From positions 30,854,705 through 30,918,704 of the forward strand of contig NC_044279.2 of the NCBI RefSeq assembly GCF_004027225.2: 64,000 nucleotides of DNA, given 5' to 3'. This document shows positions 1-12,740 of the stretch, in pieces. Source of the stretch: Strigops habroptila. Its lineage: Eukaryota; Chordata; Aves; Psittaciformes; Psittacidae. Under the pieces are notes generated by a model that did no database searches, was not told the DNA's origin, and saw nothing but the letters and a program-made list of their open reading frames with translations. Both the position numbers and the translations under genes were made by a program. Each line of letters opens with the position of its first letter. Positions within the stretch are counted from its first letter, which is position 1.

Positions 1-74
1 GAAGTGATATTTCATTTTGCTACTTTTAGTATCAGCTATTTGAAGATAGTAATTGTGAAACTTAAGTATGTCCT

Positions 75-118
75 TAAAACCCAAAAATACAAAAAAACCC
101 CAACCAAACAAAAACAGT
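75..118. repeat. A/C-rich low-complexity tract
   Basis: A short run of CCCAAAAA and AAAAAAACCCCAACC units on the plus strand, with almost no G or T. Confidence 0.75.
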
Positions 119-428
119 AAACTTGCACCGCCACAGTTCCTAACTTGCTGTGCAGTTCCTTTCACAGTCATTAATAAATTGCACTCATCTCAACATCAGC
201 CCCAGGAGCATTCACTCTTACATTTTCTTCAGTTTGAGGGGCAGCCATTTGCCATTACTCATTGTTTCCTATCACTTAACAATTTTTGAATCAATTCCAG
301 GACTCTGTCCCTTGCTCCACAGTTATTTATTTTCCTTAATAGTCTGTTATGGAGGGAACTTATGGAAAACTCATGGTAATTAAGTACCTTGTGTCGCTTA
401 AGCTTCTATTTCAGCAACTGTTTCAAAA

Positions 429-630
429 CGAGCTCAGGTTTGGGATGCTCACACCCCGGTGTGTATGATTGCGCTTGGGCTGGTGGCCAGCGTGTGGTGG
501 TGTCCGGGGCGACGGGCGCTGTCTGTGGTGCTGAACGACTGCGTTCTACTGGCAGAGCAGACACCTGCATGTCCTGACAACGTGCATGGGGGCTGTGGTC
601 ATGGCTAGCAGTCTCGAGTCCTGCTCAGCG
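429..630. other. Small CpG-dense patch
   Basis: Thirteen CpG dinucleotides fall within 202 bases (first at 429, last at 629), with a compact cluster at 505-518. The adjoining kilobases are strongly CpG-depleted. There is no coding match; the open frame across it (389-577) is rich in Gly, Ala and Arg, as chance frames in GC-rich DNA are. It could be a small unmethylated regulatory patch, a biased gene conversion spot, or a remnant of a GC-rich repeat. Confidence 0.5.
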
Positions 631-3600
631 TTTCCTGCAGCCTTAGTGGAGAGAAATTTGCACACTTAGTATTCAGGCTGATGGAAAGTTGGGTTAATAG
701 CAGAGAGCTACTTGAAGTTCAGCAAACGTGCCCATCAGCACCAATGAGTTACAAATGAGGTGAGGTTTAGATGAGGGTTGTTACCAGATAGTTACCCATG
801 GAAACAGTAACTCGTGTGGATGCAAATACTCAACATAGAATAATTCTGCCTTAGATCAGATTCTGACACTTAAGAAACTCTGTATGTTTAAGATACTAAT
901 TTTTAAAACATGGCACTGGGTCTTATTAAAACAAAAATCAACTTGATAGGTGTCTTTATAAATGCAGATTAACTGATGACTTGCTGATATTTTTCTATGC
1001 AGAACGCCATCATCATTGCTGTCTTATCTTTGAATCAGTCTTACTGCCAAAACTGATGGCTGGAACAATAGAGATCACTCTGGAGCAGGAACTTTTCTCA
1101 GAATCCAGGTCTTATCACAGCTTTAACTGGCAAAGACTGCTATTCATACTGTCACTCATTGATGCTAGATAATGGATGGTGTCTGCCTTGCACACCATAG
1201 ATAACTCACCAGATTAGGAGTTGGATTTAATTCCACACATTCAGCTGACCCCCAAACTACCCACCCTCCCCACACAAAATGAAAAAATCCAACAGCAAAA
1301 GATAAGTCGTTGATGATTTAGAATGTCTGAATGCGTGACTCACTTTTTCACATCTATTGCCACTAGGATTGTTGACATATCCACTTTTGATTAAGGCTGT
1401 TAAACACTGTTTCCCCATAAAAGTTACAGAAATGTAATCTTATCCATAGTTTTCCCACATGCAAGTAGCATACAAAACCGCGATCTGTGTGCATTTGCAG
1501 TGATTACTTTTTATTAACATGAAATAATTATTCCGTATTTTATTCCCTTCATATGTGTGAAACATGCCATAAATTAACAAAATAGATGTATGTATTCGCT
1601 GCCAATAGTGCATGGTATTTCATGATTTATGGTTTTCCATTAATAGGCCTGTAGAAAGAGTCCAAACATGGTATCGGCAGTACAACAAACTTTACAGGAT
1701 ACTGAGAGAGAAAGCTATACTGGCAATAATAGCTGCCATTCAATCACCATCATAATTTTTTGAAATATTGTTGCTTAACTGAGGAAAGATACGCGTAAAG
1801 TGAATAACAGGATTCTTTTCTTGTTTTTACCTTTAAATAAATAATAAATAATTTTCCCTTTAATATTTTTTTTCTATTGAAGGATTGAAACAACATAGGA
1901 CATGTAAGGAGAGGAAGTCCTTCAGTATGTGATTTAGAGCTTCCCCTCTGAATCACTGGTATTTAACTCATTTTTGGTCCTCAGGTACCAAATTACAAAA
2001 GAGCTCTAGGGACACCATTTTGTAAGATGAGGGAGACAAAATCTTCCCAGTCCTTTTTCTTGTCCTGGGAATTGAAGGGCTGAGAGAGGCTGCATGTAGC
2101 TCTTCTAGCTGGGCAGAGAAGAAGAGGGCCTGTTGTGATATCCAGCCTTTATTTCCTCAACCTACCAGCTAGTAGAAAAGGAAAATACACTGCAGTATCG
2201 TTTGGTTGCAGTAAATTACTTCCTTCCTCCATCACAGTTAGCAAAAGAATTCTGTATTTGAATCATGGTTCTTTCCTAGGACTCATCCTGAACTGATGCT
2301 GTGGACTGCTTATTGCATGTCTTGAGTAAAAGGGAATTATGTTCTCCATAATTCAGATTGGAGCTTTAGGATTGACTTCCTCCAGCAATAAAAATAGTGT
2401 ATATGTACCTTATGTAACTAAAGAGTTAATACTTCATATGTGTAAAAATGATCAAAACTGGTTTTTATGTGACATGCAAATGGTAAAGGACCATTTCAGG
2501 TGCATGTTTAATAGCTCCCCATTGATCTTGTCAAGTAAGTAATTGCTCCACTGCTAAGTAATACAAATTATTCTTTTTCTTCTCAGTGTTCAATTCAACC
2601 AGTGTTTAATTTAACCAGTACGGTGATGTCCTGCTTGGTGAGAATGCTGTGTGGCTATTCCTGTACACACTTTTTTTTTAATCCTGATAAATGCACGTTT
2701 TATCTACAAGATTTTAAATGAAATTGCACTTGCAATTAGTTCCAGTGTCTCTTGTCCACAGGAGCACAAACCTCAACCTTTTGCAGGGGTTGCACTGAAG
2801 CCTGTTGGGGGAGGATAGCTGCAGCTCATTCTTTCTTTGCTAAAAATCTAAGAGGTGTTTCCCTTGTACACTACTTTAGGCAGCCATGGCTCCCCTTCAG
2901 CTCCTCTGTTGCTTTGACAAAGGCAGCTGGAATCTGTTTTCTGTTTCAGGCCACTTGTACTATCTCCCAGTGTTACAGCATTTTTTTTTTCCACAAAATG
3001 TCACATTATAGTGTTTCCACAAAACTGTCCTGATGAGAAACACTACGCCATGGTTTGCTCTTTCATGTTGTTTCCTTAGGTTAGAAACCCTGGCTTAGAG
3101 ACAGGGTCATGGCAGTGCAGGGCTTGTCTGTCAAAGATGATAGTATGGTCTTAAACTTGCCTCACAGTTTTTAACTTTATTTTTTGGTGTTAGTTGAGAC
3201 TTGTGCCTAGCTATGTATGCAGTACAAGATGGGTGAAATATCAAGCCATTCAGACTGGATGGCAGCATACCCTTCACGCTTGAAAGCCTACAGTTTGATC
3301 TAAGAGGCATTCTGGATGTCTGTAAGGCTATCATACATTGCTGAAGGCAGTAAAATATTTAACACAGTAATAACATAAATTGGCAGCAGTGGAGGGGCGA
3401 CAAGAATACTTTGGTAATGACCTGCAACAACTTCTCATTCTTTGGCATGTCTGACTTGTGAAGGGCTGTCTTCTTCCTTGTAATCAATACCAGATAAAAT
3501 ATCCTCATTGCTTCACTGCAGCCTTCACAGGTTGGGAGTACTGAAGATTGAGTAGTCTGGACATCTTGTGCTGGAGCATGCAATCGGTATGCAGAATTCA

Positions 3601-6600
3601 GTGAACCTTTTAATTGTAAATGGCGTATTCATTTTCACCTTCATAATACAGGTCTGTCTTCTATTTCTCCTTAATTCTTTGTTATTTTTTTGACTTGTTC
3701 TTTGGGCTTATCTGGCACTTCTAAACTCTCCCTGATAAATCTTTTTATACAGAGAATTCGTTCTTTCCAGTGGTAGCAGTGCAGTGAGTTGCCTAGTGCA
3801 CACACTAATGGTTCCAGGTGATCCCAGAGTAGATGCATTTTTGATTGACAGTGATTTTTATTTTTTTTTTAATGTTGAAAATGGATTTACTTTTTTTCTG
3901 TTTTGAAAATGATGAGAGGTTGTTACTACACAAACAGTAAATGTCCTTTTTAAAGTGAATGGATATGTTTTTCAAATTGCAACTGTATTTAATGTGAAAA
4001 TATTAAAATGTGTGTTTCAGTGTCTGCCTTGAATGTGATCAGCAAATGAAGGAGAGGGGAAAAAACCTCTTCTGGATATTAAACTGCTTTCAAGTATTCT
4101 TTATTTTTATACAAACTAAAATTGTAATAAAATGAGCTCACTACATCATTAAAAACATCTTCTGGAGAAAAGGTGAAACAACTCAGAGAGAATTAAAAGT
4201 AAAGGGCTATTCAACCAGGACCTTGACAATCAACTGAACATATTTCTAAGTACCAGGCATTACTTGTAAAAATAACTACTTTCATTCTAAGCTTTTTCTG
4301 AAAGGCTGTTACATGTTTATGTGTGTGTATATACAAATAGAAAGAGATATACACACCGTGATTAGTATCCCTAGGTTCTTTCTTGCTTTGAAGATGGGAA
4401 TTGCATTAAAATAAAAATTCCGTTCAGGTTATTATCTCCCCAGCTGTCTGTACAGGCCATGGGGTTGGCCTGAGAATATTCTCATTACATGTGCTGAAGC
4501 AGTTAGTCAGTGATTGATACTATGTTAATTCACACCACATATAGCTTTGCCTTTGTTACTGAACATTAGACAAATTAGTTCTTACACATTCACATCCCAC
4601 CCCCACTGCATCCAAGCTTGCCACTCTGGCTGGTTAGTATTGCTAATAACCTTCACTCAGAGCCAACCGAAGCATTAGGAAGGAGGAGTTTGCTAAAGGA
4701 AGGGGCAGAAAATGGGCAGCAGCCGCTGGGGTCTGACAGTACATTGCAGGGCTCTAGTCATTTGCCAGCACAGCTCAGCACAGTAATGACAAATGATCTT
4801 TTCATTGTTAGACCCCCCAAATTAATTTTCCCTCCCACTTTTCATGAGGCCACATTCGTCATGTAGATAACGTTAAACGTACTTTTGACAGGACAGAGAA
4901 AGATGAGTAGTAAAATAATTTGATTCTAGTAGCTTCTTATCTGGGGAAGTAAACCAATAGGATGATACCTGTAAATGTAAATATTTCTGTAAATATTCCT
5001 GAGATAAATCTGCATTAAGATTTTTTACAACATCTGGGCACAGGGTAAAGCACAAATGAATGAGCGAGAAAGCAGTGGAAGGAAAGAGGAGGAACGTCTT
5101 TAGCTGTTCCTACAACATGGGAGTTAAGTCGTGCTTTGTACAGAGGGCATGGTAGCTGAAACAGAGTGTGTACAATTTATGCTTGTAATATTATGCAGAG
5201 AATAATACTGCTATTTTTTTTATTATCTTCATTGAAGTTCATTAGTCAGAGATGATTTTCAAGTGTGCTTTTATAACTCCTCATTAAGTTTTTGCTGTAC
5301 ATTGTCTCTTTTTTGCTGTTTAGAAAGATGTAGAAAATTGTATTGTATGGAGGATAACCAAGAGATTTGTCAAGGTCAGCAGAAGCACTAGAGCACAAGG
5401 AGGCAGGGGAATCCCAGCACAATCTAGCTGTCTGAAATATTCTGCTTATGGCTGGATTAAGTCACATTAATTGAGCATAAAAGCAGAGTGTTTAGTGCTT
5501 AAAGTGCAACTGGAGATGATGTAAAGATTCTGTGCAGCAATATGCCGAAAATGTGCTCTACTGCAAACTTGTCTCTAATATTTTCAGTATATGATTGCCC
5601 CTCTGTATCTTGCTTGTGTTTCTTTAAAATAGCCTTAATGAACTGGACTGAAAACTGACCACAGTTTTGTATTCAACACAAAGTGCCTTACTGCTAGTCT
5701 CTGTTCTGCACAGATCTAGGATTGCTTGGTCTCCCTTCATTCCCACCAGCACTGGCCTTTGTTAAAGACGTGTAAAATGTCTTCCATATCTCCTTGGTGC
5801 TTCCTTGATTCATGTGGTCCAAATGTCTACAAACACTTTCACATTTTTCTATTGGTTTCCTGATCTGTTGCTGACATCCTGTGTAGTGGAGCTGCTTTTA
5901 TTCTCTCAGAATCCCGCTGTTCGTTTTCGCTAGAGTCTGATGCTGATTGCACATAGCCACACAGAGCTTCAGGTGTGGTGCAGATGCGAATTAAATATAC
6001 AGATGCACTTTTCTTCAGGGAAATATCATTCCCAGGTTGCACTGTTTCACTCATCTCTCACCACTTCTGCTCCTGTATCTGAATATATCACTTTGGAATG
6101 CTTTGGTGTTTAATATAATGAATTGTCTATAACATACTTTAATAATTTTTTTTTAAATATATATATTCATACTTCAGTAATTTACACTAAAAAAAACTTC
6201 ACACTGAACATTGTTAATACTTGTAGCCAGGTTTTGTGTCTCTGGTAAATCTTCCATGCTTCTTTTCAATAATGGCATCTGTTTTGCGAGGGAGATGGAA
6301 AAAGATGGAGTAGAAAAGTTCCCATTATCTGTACAGGTTGGCTGTTAATCAGTGGATTGCTTAGAAACCAAAATATTTAAACTTTTAATGTTATAGAAAT
6401 AGCTTCTAATCTTTGATCAGGTACGTTTGGAAGGATTGTATTTGTTATGAAGACCATTGTATTTAATGCATCATTTTGAAAGTACGTATATTAAATTACA
6501 TACTTATGATAGAGATCAAAACAGGTTTTTGTTTTCTATATTTTACTTCAGAGTTACAGGAAAAGAAGTTATATTGTCATAGAACAAGAAGTATTTCAGC

Positions 6601-7604
6601 ATTATTTCTGTATTGCATTATTCTTTTGTTGGTGACAACTATATAATACTGCATTAGTGAATGCAAACCAGACCTTTATGCATAGCCACCGTATTAAACA
6701 AGGCTGTGAAGCCAAGGAAATAGAAATTAAAATAGCTTCCAGAAAAAATTAATAAAAGGGTGGCAGACTTAGAGTGAGTTGCTCACTTGCGACAAAGGTC
6801 ATTGTCTGTCTTCTTGCCAAAAAAGATAAAATGCAGAAGTGATCACTGTGAAACTTGCCTGGTTTACTTTTCTTTTACTGGGGGAGGAGGTGTGTGAGGG
6901 TGTGTGCTGGGGTTTTTTTCAGGTGGGAGGCAGCGTTCTGAAGTCTGTCTTGGAGTTCTCATGTTCACCTTTTTATGTAATTAGGCAGACCAGATTGGTA
7001 TTTAGTCTTGTTCTGACAACAGTAAATTAGGCTTAACTCTTTAATTACAATGAGAAGGAAATCACCTTTCTGATATCCTTCAATTAGCTCAAACAGCTGT
7101 TAAGTTATAATTAAAATTTCACATGGATCATTTGAGTTTTTGGAATGTTTCCATTTAATATAAAAAAACATTTGCATATATGCATTTGCTTTTCAACAAC
7201 CTTTTCTAGTCTGTTGGTGCTATACCAGGAATACTGATACTATATTAAGCAATATCATTCTGGCTTTATGAATAGACAGCTGTTCTAGGAAAATGAAAAA
7301 TGGAAAGAGGCAAACAGAAAATATCGAAGCTGGAAGGTGCACTGGAGCTAGCTCAAGAATGAACTTTTTTCTCCATCTTCTCTCTCTTTTCTCATGCTCT
7401 TTGAAAGTCTAATACAATCTTTAAAACAGGGAGCAATATTGTTTAGAGATGAGCAGTAATATAAATACATATACCTATTTTTCTGTTGCAACCTCTTGCA
7501 CCTTTTAAGGACCCTGACCTGTAGGTATTTTGATTTAAAAAACTATGAAGAAGTATTTCACATCCTAAAGAGAATTGTATTCTGATCTAAAACTGATTTG
7601 GACT

Positions 7605-8130
7605 TGTGGTGGGTTGACCTTGGCTGGATGCCAGGTGCCCACCAAAGCTGCTGTATCGTTCCCTCAAACAATCAGGGGAGAGAGAATATAACGAAAGGCT
7701 CGTGGGTCAAGATAAGGACAGGGAGAGATCAGTCACCAATTACTGTCACAGGCAAAACAGATTCAAATTCGGGGAAAAAATTAATTAGTCAGAGCAGGAG
7801 AGTGAGAAATAAAACCAAACCTTAAAACCACCTTCCCCCCAGCCCTCCCTTCTTCCCAGGCTCAACTTTACTCCCAGTTTTCTCTACCTCCTCTCCCTCA
7901 GCAGCACAGTGGGGAGAGGGAATGGGGGTTGTGGTCAGTTCACCACACACAGTCTCTGACACTCCTTCCTCAAGAGAGGACTCTTCACACTCTTCCATGC
8001 TCCAGCGTGAGGTCCCTCCCATGGCGGACAGTCCTCCATGAACTTCTCCAATGCGAATCCTTCTCACGGGCTGCAGTTCTTCATGAACTGCTCTAGTGTG
8101 GGTCCCTTCCAGGGCTCTACAAGGTCCTCA
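7605..8130 (+). mobile_element. Endogenous retrovirus LTR, solo or partial
   Basis: The start TGTGGTGGGTTGACC and the following GATGCCAGGTGCCCACCAAA match an LTR type I know as abundant in neoavian genomes. A TATA-like AATATAAC lies near 7684 and an AATAAA near 7808, which supports plus orientation. No gag, pol or env frame lies beside it, so it is a solo or partial LTR. The edges begin TG and end CA, but no target-site duplication is seen (GGACT before, TACTC after), so the 3' end may be truncated. The open frames inside it are chance. Confidence 0.65.
8000..8130 (+). repeat. Three diverged tandem units of about 46 bases inside the LTR
   Basis: Units begin at about 8000 (CTCCAGCGTGAGGTCCCTCCC), 8046 and 8091. 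Each has a CTCC-type start, a GGTCCC or ATCCTT block and, in the first two, a CATGAACT end. The spacing is 45-46 bases. Confidence 0.6.
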
Positions 8131-9308
8131 TACTCAATGAGTAATTGCTGTCTGCTTTCTAAATAAGAGGGGTTTTGCTATTTCATATCATATTGGTTTG
8201 GCTGCATGCCTTTATACATTTTCACTCCAATTTCTGCTATTTTCACTAAATAATTCAAGAATTAAAGCTTTTGCTCTTTTGTAGGTGTGTTTGTTGGGGG
8301 CGGGAGAGTTTAGCAAAGTTATTTTTAACTTGTTTTATATGGCTTTTCCTGAGCCTGTGTATTCAAAACAGTGAAAGTTCAGGGGTCTGGCAGTATGTGT
8401 GGTAGCTTGCAGAATTGAGTTTTGTTTTGAACATTGACAAGGTAAAAGCACACACAAGTCTTAAAGGATGGACTTACCATAATGTTTATTCTTTTAGTCA
8501 ATCTCATCTCCTTTTTCCTTCATTACTTTCTTTCTTTTCTTATAGCTGATGCTGAGATTCTTTCTGTCTTAATTTTCTTTGAAGTATTATTGTACCATGG
8601 GGTGCTATGAAGTGTTATATACTAAAAATATATTGATGGCTTAGGCCAAGTCACGCACCATCAAGAGCTTCCACTTTACTGGAGACAAGGAAGTTTTCAA
8701 AGTCTTGCTTCTAGAAATTGTGCAGTGTGATTTTAAATTAATATTTTATTAAGCTTAAAAACTAGTTGAGTCATTAGATCAATGGCTTTTTAATCTTCAA
8801 ATTTTTAAAATGTGAGGATGATGGTCTGTCTTTCTCTGTCTCTGGTGCACTTCTATTTCCATTATAGCATTTGTGTCTTCTGGAGAAGGCCACATTTAGC
8901 CAATGTGATTTCCTGCTGCTATTAGAAAGCTCTCAGGTTTAGTTTTTAAAACCTGTTACTTCTGTTATTTTAAGAGCATTTGTCTCTTGAAATACATTAC
9001 CTCAATACTTGCTTTTCAGGATTGTAGATCAAGATTTCTGTATATGTAAGATTTTCCTAAACTCCTGGGGGAGAAGTTGGGAGAGACCTGTGATGTCTGC
9101 ATAGGTGCATATTTAAGTGTATAAATCGCTCTTAAGCTGTGTTGGGGTGGTTGTGGTACAATTTTGGGAAGTGTAGAGGAAGTGTGTGAATGGTTTCCAA
9201 TGGCATTTTCATGTCCTGGGAGGAGTTTCTCTTCATTTTGGAGGATATCTGTCACCTTTACTGATTTTGAGAATTCTTGCTCTAAAAACTCTAAAGTTTT
9301 TTAGTTGG

Positions 9309-9325
9309 TTTTTTTTTTTTTTTTT
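9309..9325. repeat. Poly-T run
   Basis: Seventeen T in a row. No gene-like or retrocopy sequence adjoins it. Confidence 0.95.
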
Positions 9326-10881
9326 CACTTTTTCTGTGGTTTGACTTATTTCAGAGCTGTTGACAATTTGTCATTTGGAGTGACTGCTTTTGTGAGCTTT
9401 TGAAATTCATTTTCAAACTTGGACATAGGCTACTGTGTGTTATTCTACTCAGGTAAAGGAGTGAAGCTGAACTTTTGGTATAACTGCAGGTGACTTATCT
9501 TCAAAGGCGGAGTATTTTTTGTATGAGTTGTGAAGAGCCCATACCTGAATTATAAATGGGTGCATTGTTATGCGTTTACCAGCTGTTATTATTTGGGGAG
9601 CAAAAAAACACCAAACAAGACTAAAGGCCAAGAGAACAAACATTTATTCAATGAGGCATGAAGCCTTGGCACCCATTTTTTTGTTTTAATTTATCTGTAG
9701 TTCAGTAAGTTTAGATATGGGCAGACGTAGCAAGTGCAGTAAAAATTTTGGTTGGATTTTGTTTGGTGTTTTTTTTCACCCTGGGAGCAATATTTTACAC
9801 GAACTGCAAGGATTGCATTGCTATGTTTAGACATCCGCTTTTTAAAGTATTCCTTATCAACTCTGACTTGATTTAGTTCTTTAAATTTTAAGTTTTGTAT
9901 TTTTTGCTGTAGTGAACAGTGGATTTTTATGTCACCTGGATGTTTCTCCGAAGTTTGTTCCACAGAAGTTCTTGTGGAAGAGGATGTTGCTGTCATTTTG
10001 TCTAAATCAACTTAATAGAGCAGTGTTATTACAGATGTGCAGGCTGGTGTGTAGGCAAAGCGTTCTATTATCATTGACTGCTTAGCAAAAAGCAACAAGG
10101 TGGTAGTTTTCATATAGAGAAATCATATCTCTTTATGTTCTGGGATTTAGATTTTTGATGTTGGTGTGTAATATTTGAATACTTGTATATCATCGGTTTT
10201 ATCATAGAGTAACACCATTATGACAAATGGCATTAAGCTAGAATAACACAGTGGAAAGTCAAATATCGTATGTTTTGTCTTATTTAGTACAAAACATGAG
10301 TGTTTGTTTAAAAATACATTTATCAGTGTAATTAAGTGGCATGCACTGGGACTTCAACTTAAATCCTAACAGGAGATAGTCGAAAATGGTCTGCATGTAT
10401 ATTGTGTGATTAAAGATTTTTAAATAGACTTTGATTGCATCTCAAACCCAGTAAAGATCACAAGTGGGTGTAGAACTGCATATCTTCATTTTCCAGTGGC
10501 TACGTTGCATTGATTAGCAATACCATTTGCAGTGTGCCACACAGATACTGCTAAATTGATGGAAAGAAGAAAACAGCATTAGCTAGTATCTTGCCACGTT
10601 CCACCAGACAAGCTTTTACATTTCTGATGTCCAAAGACTTACAATATTTTAATAGAACCCTAGCTTGTAATAAAATTTGATAGCCAGGCATAAGTAATTA
10701 TGTCTTATATTTACGTTAAGTCATATTGAAAATACTAATAAAACATATTTGTGGCTTTTCGCTTTAATGAATATAACAATAAAACAAAATCATTGCACAA
10801 GTCCCCCACTAGCTTTAAAACCCTAAAAGAGAAGGTTCATCAGTTTCTTGATATCAAGCTTGTTTGTTGTGAATTATGGCC

Positions 10882-10898
10882 TTTTTTTTTTTTTTTTT
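10882..10898. repeat. Poly-T run
   Basis: A homopolymer of 17 T following GGCC. It could be the A-tail of a minus-strand retrocopy, but no such body is recognisable on its right. Confidence 0.95.
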
Positions 10899-11477
10899 GG
10901 CAATAAATTTACTTTGGCGGAAGAAATGAATGTGCAAGCCTGTGTTTTACTAGTTTGACTAAATATTGTGGAACTGAAACAAGGAGGTTCTTGCGTGCTG
11001 TCACAATTTGGGGCCATATGGATCATAAACTCCTCTATGCATATTTCACTCACAGACCTCAAATGGCATTATCTCATCACAGAGAGGGGAATAAGGAATA
11101 CACTTAACTTAAATTCAGAAATTGTTCTCGTTACCGAATGTCAGATAAATGCAAAGCTTTTAAATAGGAGTCTCCCTGATTTACTACCTTTAATGTGCAC
11201 AGGAAGGGATGTGCAAAGCACATCATTAGTGTGACAGGGTGAAAGGGGCAACATGTTTCTTCTGTTACAATGGAAAGAGGATGAATCTGGCACAGCTCTG
11301 ATGTCAGAACCTCCATCACCTTTCTCACAGATGATGTAGATTTTAATTGTACTCTGAGCTGATTCACATCGCACCAGCTCCTACGTGACATTGAGATAGA
11401 TGAAGCCATTTGTTGGCATTATCAGAGCCAGCTGTGTGCTTGGCTGCAGCTACAGTAGGCATTATATCTCATGCATA

Positions 11478-11498
11478 ATCCTCTCATTGAGAGAGGAT
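11478..11498. repeat. Perfect 8-bp stem-loop
   Basis: ATCCTCTC, loop ATTGA, GAGAGGAT. It sits in a unique stretch (about 11010-11500) that looks like a conserved element by composition, but no function is apparent. Confidence 0.6.
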
Positions 11499-11744
11499 CA
11501 CAAGCATCTGAACCATATGGCAAATAATTTTATTATGATCAAAAAAAGGACTCTTGAAGCTAGTTAAACAGAAGAGTCCTCGAAATTCAATCAGAAGAGG
11601 TTTTTATTTTCATGTAGCATTATCATCTTAAATTAATTCTTAGCTCTGCCATCATCAGTGAAATACAGGAACTCTGTTTTTCCCCAAAAGTAAGGAATTA
11701 ATGTTGTAATTACAAGAAACAGCAAGCAGAATTGCAGAGCTTGA

Positions 11745-11772
11745 TTTTTTTCCTTTTTTTTTTTTTTTTTTT
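11745..11772. repeat. Poly-T/pyrimidine run
   Basis: A 28-base pyrimidine tract, all T except for two C near its left end. Confidence 0.95.
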
Positions 11773-12569
11773 GATGCCTGGAGAGTGCCTTGTGGGTGTT
11801 AATGTCTTTTTTCACTAATTACACACTCGTATCACTCAGAAGCCGACATAAGAAGAAGGAAGTGCCTGAAATTAAAAAAGCTGGGAAAGGGGAGAGAATT
11901 GCACACACTGAGCCATGGGAGTGCTGTGTTGATGTCTTAATGCCTCACTTCCTGAGGGCTGTTAGCGTTTCCTAGGGATGAAAACACACAGCCATAGTAA
12001 GAGCCCATAAGCCATTGTTCTTTACATTGGAAAGAAAATAACAAATCATGTTTTAATTAAGTCAGTGCAAATGGGTGATGAGGAAGAAGAGAGAGGCTTC
12101 AGCTCTGTGCAGGATTACTGCTGGGCAGCCGAGAGGGAATGGTGACATCAGAGACAACAGCAGCCAACCTTTTTAGCCTAGGAATGAGTGATAACAACTT
12201 TCAGCAGGATGAAGGTATTGCTCAGGAGCCTGGTCCTGTTTCCTTTGAAGTATAGAAAGAAAAAAATCTTACTGATATCTCTGGCCATCCCTGGACATAC
12301 CAGCCATCAAACCGAGAGGCAGCCAGAGCAGGTACCAGCTCAGAACACAGGTCCATGGCTGCTGGAGGATGCTGTATTAATGGGAGGGCAGTGTCTGCTC
12401 TTTCAGAGCTACAAAGGCAGAAAGTGATAACACAAATCACACAGCGTGTGAATAGACTGTTTGCCTACTGGAAAAGATGTGAGGTATTTAGGACTTGGCC
12501 CTGGAGACACAAGCAGTTTCCATGGGGCATCTGGTAATAATGCACTTGGCCTATCAGCAACTTTCATGC

Positions 12570-12740
12570 TGCAAACTTACGGAACATAAATAAAGGCTCG
12601 CCAGCGCCAAATGGGAACAGCTGCCTTATCTGGAGGATACCTTTTTTATCTGGTACTTTATTGACAAATAATAAAGCCTTTAATTGGGCTGTGGGAGGGA
12701 TATAGCCATGTAATTTACAGGACCTTTAATTTTCTAGTGC
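12570..12740. promoter_or_regulatory. Candidate regulatory element with paired GATA-type sites
   Basis: An E-box CAGCTG (12618-12623) is followed by TTATCTGG at 12626-12633 and an identical TTATCTGG at 12646-12653, exactly 20 bases (about two helical turns) apart. Each holds a WGATAR-type core on the minus strand. Homeodomain-type TTTAATTG and TTTAATTTT elements follow. No repeat or gene explains the stretch. Function is inferred from motif arrangement only. Confidence 0.35.

Larger units (their letters stand above)
1..7604. other. Unique non-coding sequence, probably intronic
   Basis: Apart from the A/C tract and CpG patch listed separately, this is AT-rich unique DNA. No exon, RNA gene or recognisable repeat is seen. 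A weak RFX-like site (GTTACC, CAT, GGAAAC) lies at 791-805. The best-looking unique block is about 4600-4800, which is moderately GC-rich and free of repeats. All open frames are under about 100 codons and unconvincing. Confidence 0.6.

Noticed and set aside
9691..9996. 101-codon minus-strand frame with a charged middle section
   Set aside because: No recognisable family, and the C-terminal part reads through ordinary AT-rich sequence.
10861..11772. Poly-T runs as possible tails of processed pseudogenes
   Set aside because: No gene-like body or flanking direct repeats beside either run.
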